A stretch of DNA of 16,142 bases. Origin: Anaerolineaceae bacterium. GTDB taxonomy: Bacteria; Chloroflexota; Anaerolineae; JAAYZQ01. The position numbers and the translations under genes were made by a program. Below the pieces are notes generated by a model. The model was given only the letters and a program-made list of their open reading frames with translations, was not told the DNA's origin and searched no databases. Each line of letters opens with the position of its first letter. The stretch's first letter is position 1. Shown piece by piece: positions 14,407-16,142 of this stretch. The stretch spans positions 1-16,142 of the forward strand of contig JAAYZQ010000399.1 of the NCBI GenBank assembly GCA_012514775.1. The letters are read 5' to 3'.

Positions 14407-14982
14407 CTACTCCTGGCGGAGCAGCCAGGCGCGGACGCGCTCGGAGGTGCGCAGGATCCACACCAGGCCAAGGCCCAGGCCACCCACGGCCCACCAGGCG
14501 ATGCTCAGGGTGAAAAAGGTACGGCGCCACTGGCCAGAGTGAAGGTAATACGCCAGGTCGTCGGCCGCGACAACCCACCGGCCGCGTACCCGTTCGAGAT
14601 GCTGCGGGTATCGCGCATAATCCCGCATGTCGACGTACAGGTAGGTGAGATAGCGATCCGTTCGCTCCTCCAGCATGACAAACTTGATGCTGGGGCTGGA
14701 AGGCAGGGCCGCCGGACGCCGCAGTCCCTGGAGTTCGGCCGCCAGCCCGGAGTCTCCGGTCTGGAGCGCGGTCTCCAGGAGCCGGGCGGTATCGGCCGGG
14801 GCCGAATAGCGCTCCAGGAAGGGCGGGGTAAAATAGCTGGGCTCGTAGCGCACCCACTCGTAGGCCTGGACCCCGATGGCGAGGAGCCCCAGGAGCTCCA
14901 CCGGCAAGAGCGCCACGATCAAGACCCAGCGCACCTTGATGGCCGGTGCCATCACGCGCCTTTTCAGGGCCGGAAGGCTCAT
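14407..14982 (-). CDS. membrane protein of unknown function
   Basis: 191 residues, ATG 14982, with GGAGG about 9 bases upstream. Two transmembrane helices lie at about 19-39 and 155-176, enclosing a loop of about 115 residues that is probably outside the membrane and rich in aromatic residues (YEPSYFTPPFLERYS, RYLTYLYVDMRDYARYP). The C-terminus is short and basic. No domain was recognised, and no transport or enzyme motif is seen. An intrinsic terminator at 15160-15191 lies upstream, so the gene needs its own promoter; the only candidate is a TATAAG at 15097-15092 without a convincing -35. The amidohydrolase promoter lies downstream, so the gene seems to stand alone. Confidence 0.75.
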   Translation of the reverse strand: MSLPALKRRVMAPAIKVRWVLIVALLPVELLGLLAIGVQAYEWVRYEPSYFTPPFLERYSAPADTARLLETALQTGDSGLAAELQGLRRPAALPSSPSIKFVMLEERTDRYLTYLYVDMRDYARYPQHLERVRGRWVVAADDLAYYLHSGQWRRTFFTLSIAWWAVGGLGLGLVWILRTSERVRAWLLRQE

Positions 14983-15159
14983 GGCTCACGGCCTCCAGAA
15001 GCTGTCATCTACAGGCTCTTTTCGATCATCGACGCATTCTCATCCCACTCGCCTCCCTGGCAACAATAGGGACGCAGCGCAGGAGCCTCTACTTATAAAC
15101 GCGCCAGGACTGTATCTGTTCACCGGCACAACCCGAGACGGGCCGGGGAGGGGAAACCG

Positions 15160-15191
15160 AAAAAAAACGGCCCGGGGCATGCCCGGGCCGT
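15160..15191 (-). terminator. intrinsic (Rho-independent) terminator
   Basis: On the minus strand, a perfect 10-base-pair stem ACGGCCCGGG / CCCGGGCCGT (15191-15182 with 15176-15167) with a five-base loop is followed at once by eight T (15167-15160). It lies 30 bases after the stop of the 66-residue membrane protein and ends the ABC transporter transcript. It is the only classical terminator seen in the window. Confidence 0.92.
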
Positions 15192-15220
15192 AGTATGCAG
15201 CGGTGCTGCTCCGCCCTGGC

Positions 15221-15421
15221 TCATTCCTTGCGACGGGGCCAGTTGGCGGCGATGCCGATGATCCCCAGGAACAGGCCAAGGGTCGATATGGCGTACGACA
15301 GAAACCCCAGGAGCAGGTTCGACCTGATGACCCCGATGGTCATCAGGAACGGGACGACCAGGCCGATGGTAAGAAACAAAACGGCGACGATCATGATCGT
15401 CCTGGGGCGGCTGCCGATCAT
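15221..15421 (-). CDS. small two-helix membrane protein coupled to the ABC ATPase
   Basis: 66 residues, MIGSRPRTIM onward, with two hydrophobic helices at about 8-30 and 35-58 and a short basic end (NWPRRKE). ATG 15421 overlaps the stop of the oligopeptide ABC ATPase as ATGA and has no Shine-Dalgarno of its own, so translation is likely coupled. A TTG at 15433 is a possible but less likely start, adding four residues. The protein is followed by the terminator at 15160-15191, so it is the last gene of the transporter operon. Function is unknown. Its position suggests an accessory part of the transporter, or a passenger. Confidence 0.72.
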   Translation of the reverse strand: MIGSRPRTIMIVAVLFLTIGLVVPFLMTIGVIRSNLLLGFLSYAISTLGLFLGIIGIAANWPRRKE

Positions 15422-16142
15422 CGATAGAGCCAACAGGCCACCAGGTGCAGGGGTTCGGGCTCAAAGTAGGGCGGCTCCTGCACGTCGCACAGGCCCTCCA
15501 TAAAGTGCGGGCAGCGTGGGTGGAAGCGGCAGCCCGGCGGCGGCTCGATGAGGCTGGGTGGCTCGCCTGGCGGCACCTCCTTGAAGGTCAGCGCGTTCTG
15601 ATAGTCCGGGTCCGACGTCGCCTCCAGCAGGGCGTGGGTGTAGGGGTGCAGGGCATTGCGCAACAAATCGTCGACCTTGGCCTGCTCGACCAGCTTGGCG
15701 GCATACATCACAAAGATGCGCTCGGAAAAATAGCGCACCGTAGACAGGTCGTGGGTGATATAGATGACCGCCAGGTTGTGGGTGGTCTGCAGGCCCCGCA
15801 ACAGCTTCAGGATCTCGACGCGTACCGAGGCGTCGAGCATGGAAACCGGCTCGTCGGCGACAATGAGCTTGGGCTCCATGATCATCGACCGGGCGATGAC
15901 GATGCGCTGCTGCTGCCCTCCGCTCAGCATGTGGGGGAACTTTTCCAAGAAGTCCTCGATGGGGGTCATCTTGACCTCCTCCAGGACCTTGCGAATGCGC
16001 TCGACGCGTTTCGCCTTGCTCTTGACGCCGTTTATGATCATCGGCTCTTCCAGGATGCGCTGGACGCTCATGAAGGGTGGCAGAGCACCGTAGGGGTCCT
16101 GCTGGACATAGCCCACTTGCGAGCGGTAGACGGACATCTCGC
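15418..16142 (-). CDS. oligopeptide/dipeptide ABC transporter ATP-binding protein, C-terminal part
   Basis: Partial: the 5' end, including Walker A, lies beyond the window, leaving about 240 residues. Visible are the Q-loop region (YVQQDPYGALPPF), signature LSGGQQQRIVIARS, Walker B KLIVADEPVSMLD and H-loop VIYITHDLS. The C-terminal extension is of the oligo_HPY type (LHPYTHALLEA, CRFHPRCP with later Cys). This tail marks OppD/OppF/DppD/DppF-type subunits of peptide or oligosaccharide importers, which power uptake through two membrane subunits and a binding protein. The SMLDAS variant is common in such transporters of thermophiles and Chloroflexota. Its position as the last ATPase in the operon would suit the OppF/DppF subunit, but D and F cannot be separated safely here. 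The small membrane protein follows with an ATGA overlap. Confidence 0.92.
   Translation of the reverse strand, partial: EMSVYRSQVGYVQQDPYGALPPFMSVQRILEEPMIINGVKSKAKRVERIRKVLEEVKMTPIEDFLEKFPHMLSGGQQQRIVIARSMIMEPKLIVADEPVSMLDASVRVEILKLLRGLQTTHNLAVIYITHDLSTVRYFSERIFVMYAAKLVEQAKVDDLLRNALHPYTHALLEATSDPDYQNALTFKEVPPGEPPSLIEPPPGCRFHPRCPHFMEGLCDVQEPPYFEPEPLHLVACWLYR

Noticed and set aside
15422..15433. TTG start for the small membrane protein
   Set aside because: It adds four residues without a better ribosome site. The ATG at 15421 forms the same ATGA overlap seen in the other operons here.
1..16142. CRISPR array, tRNA, rRNA, insertion sequence or phage remnant
   Set aside because: No regularly spaced repeats, cloverleaf, rRNA motif, transposase or terminal inverted repeats were seen. 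Gene density and composition are even throughout.

Overview
This is a GC-rich bacterial chromosomal window of tightly packed genes. Most are on the minus strand, with 4-base start/stop overlaps inside operons and near-perfect sigma-70 type -10 boxes (TATAAT) in front of several units. The gene set is a FabF tail with an FGLGGQN ending, zinc-ribbon and single-pass membrane proteins with Pro/Thr-rich linkers, an S41 peptidase homologue and an oligopeptide ABC ATPase with the SMLDAS variant. Together with the high GC this suggests a Chloroflexota (Anaerolineae-like) bacterium. That placement is an inference from protein character, not from a marker gene. No mobile elements, CRISPR arrays, rRNAs or tRNAs were found.

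Layout, left to right. (1) 1-863, plus strand: the C-terminal end of a beta-ketoacyl-ACP synthase II, then a two-helix membrane protein with a weak NERD-like domain. (2) 882-6174, minus strand: a four-gene operon read as EamA-family transporter, SAM methyltransferase, CydD, CydC, with a good promoter at 6210-6238. CydDC exports thiols in bacteria where it has been studied, and some EamA proteins export cysteine, so the operon may serve thiol homeostasis. No cydAB genes are in the window. (3) 6277-9815, minus strand: three singly promoted genes, namely an S41 peptidase homologue fused to a LytR C-terminal-like domain, a membrane-anchored metallophosphoesterase, and a GNAT acetyltransferase with an inverted repeat over its promoter. 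(4) 9816-10194: a divergent control region. (5) 10195-11124, plus strand: a zinc-ribbon/TM/LamG-like protein. (6) 11149-14278, minus strand: a coupled four-gene operon of amidohydrolase, 2'-5' RNA ligase (ThpR), LOG-like protein and ribose-phosphate pyrophosphokinase. (7) 14407-16142, minus strand: a two-helix membrane protein of unknown function, an intrinsic terminator, a 66-residue membrane protein coupled to the gene before it, and the C-terminal part of an oligopeptide ABC transporter ATPase.

The most unusual points are these. The S41 homologue keeps the catalytic serine but has Thr and Leu where the general-base Lys and the Gln are expected, and it carries a LytR_C-like tail. The PRPP synthetase has a 27-residue Cys-containing insertion next to a core active-site region. 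The amidohydrolase-ThpR-LOG-Prs operon could be read as a route recycling RNA-derived ribose phosphate into PRPP. No clearly new defence or mobile system was found; the candidates are protein variants and operon associations.
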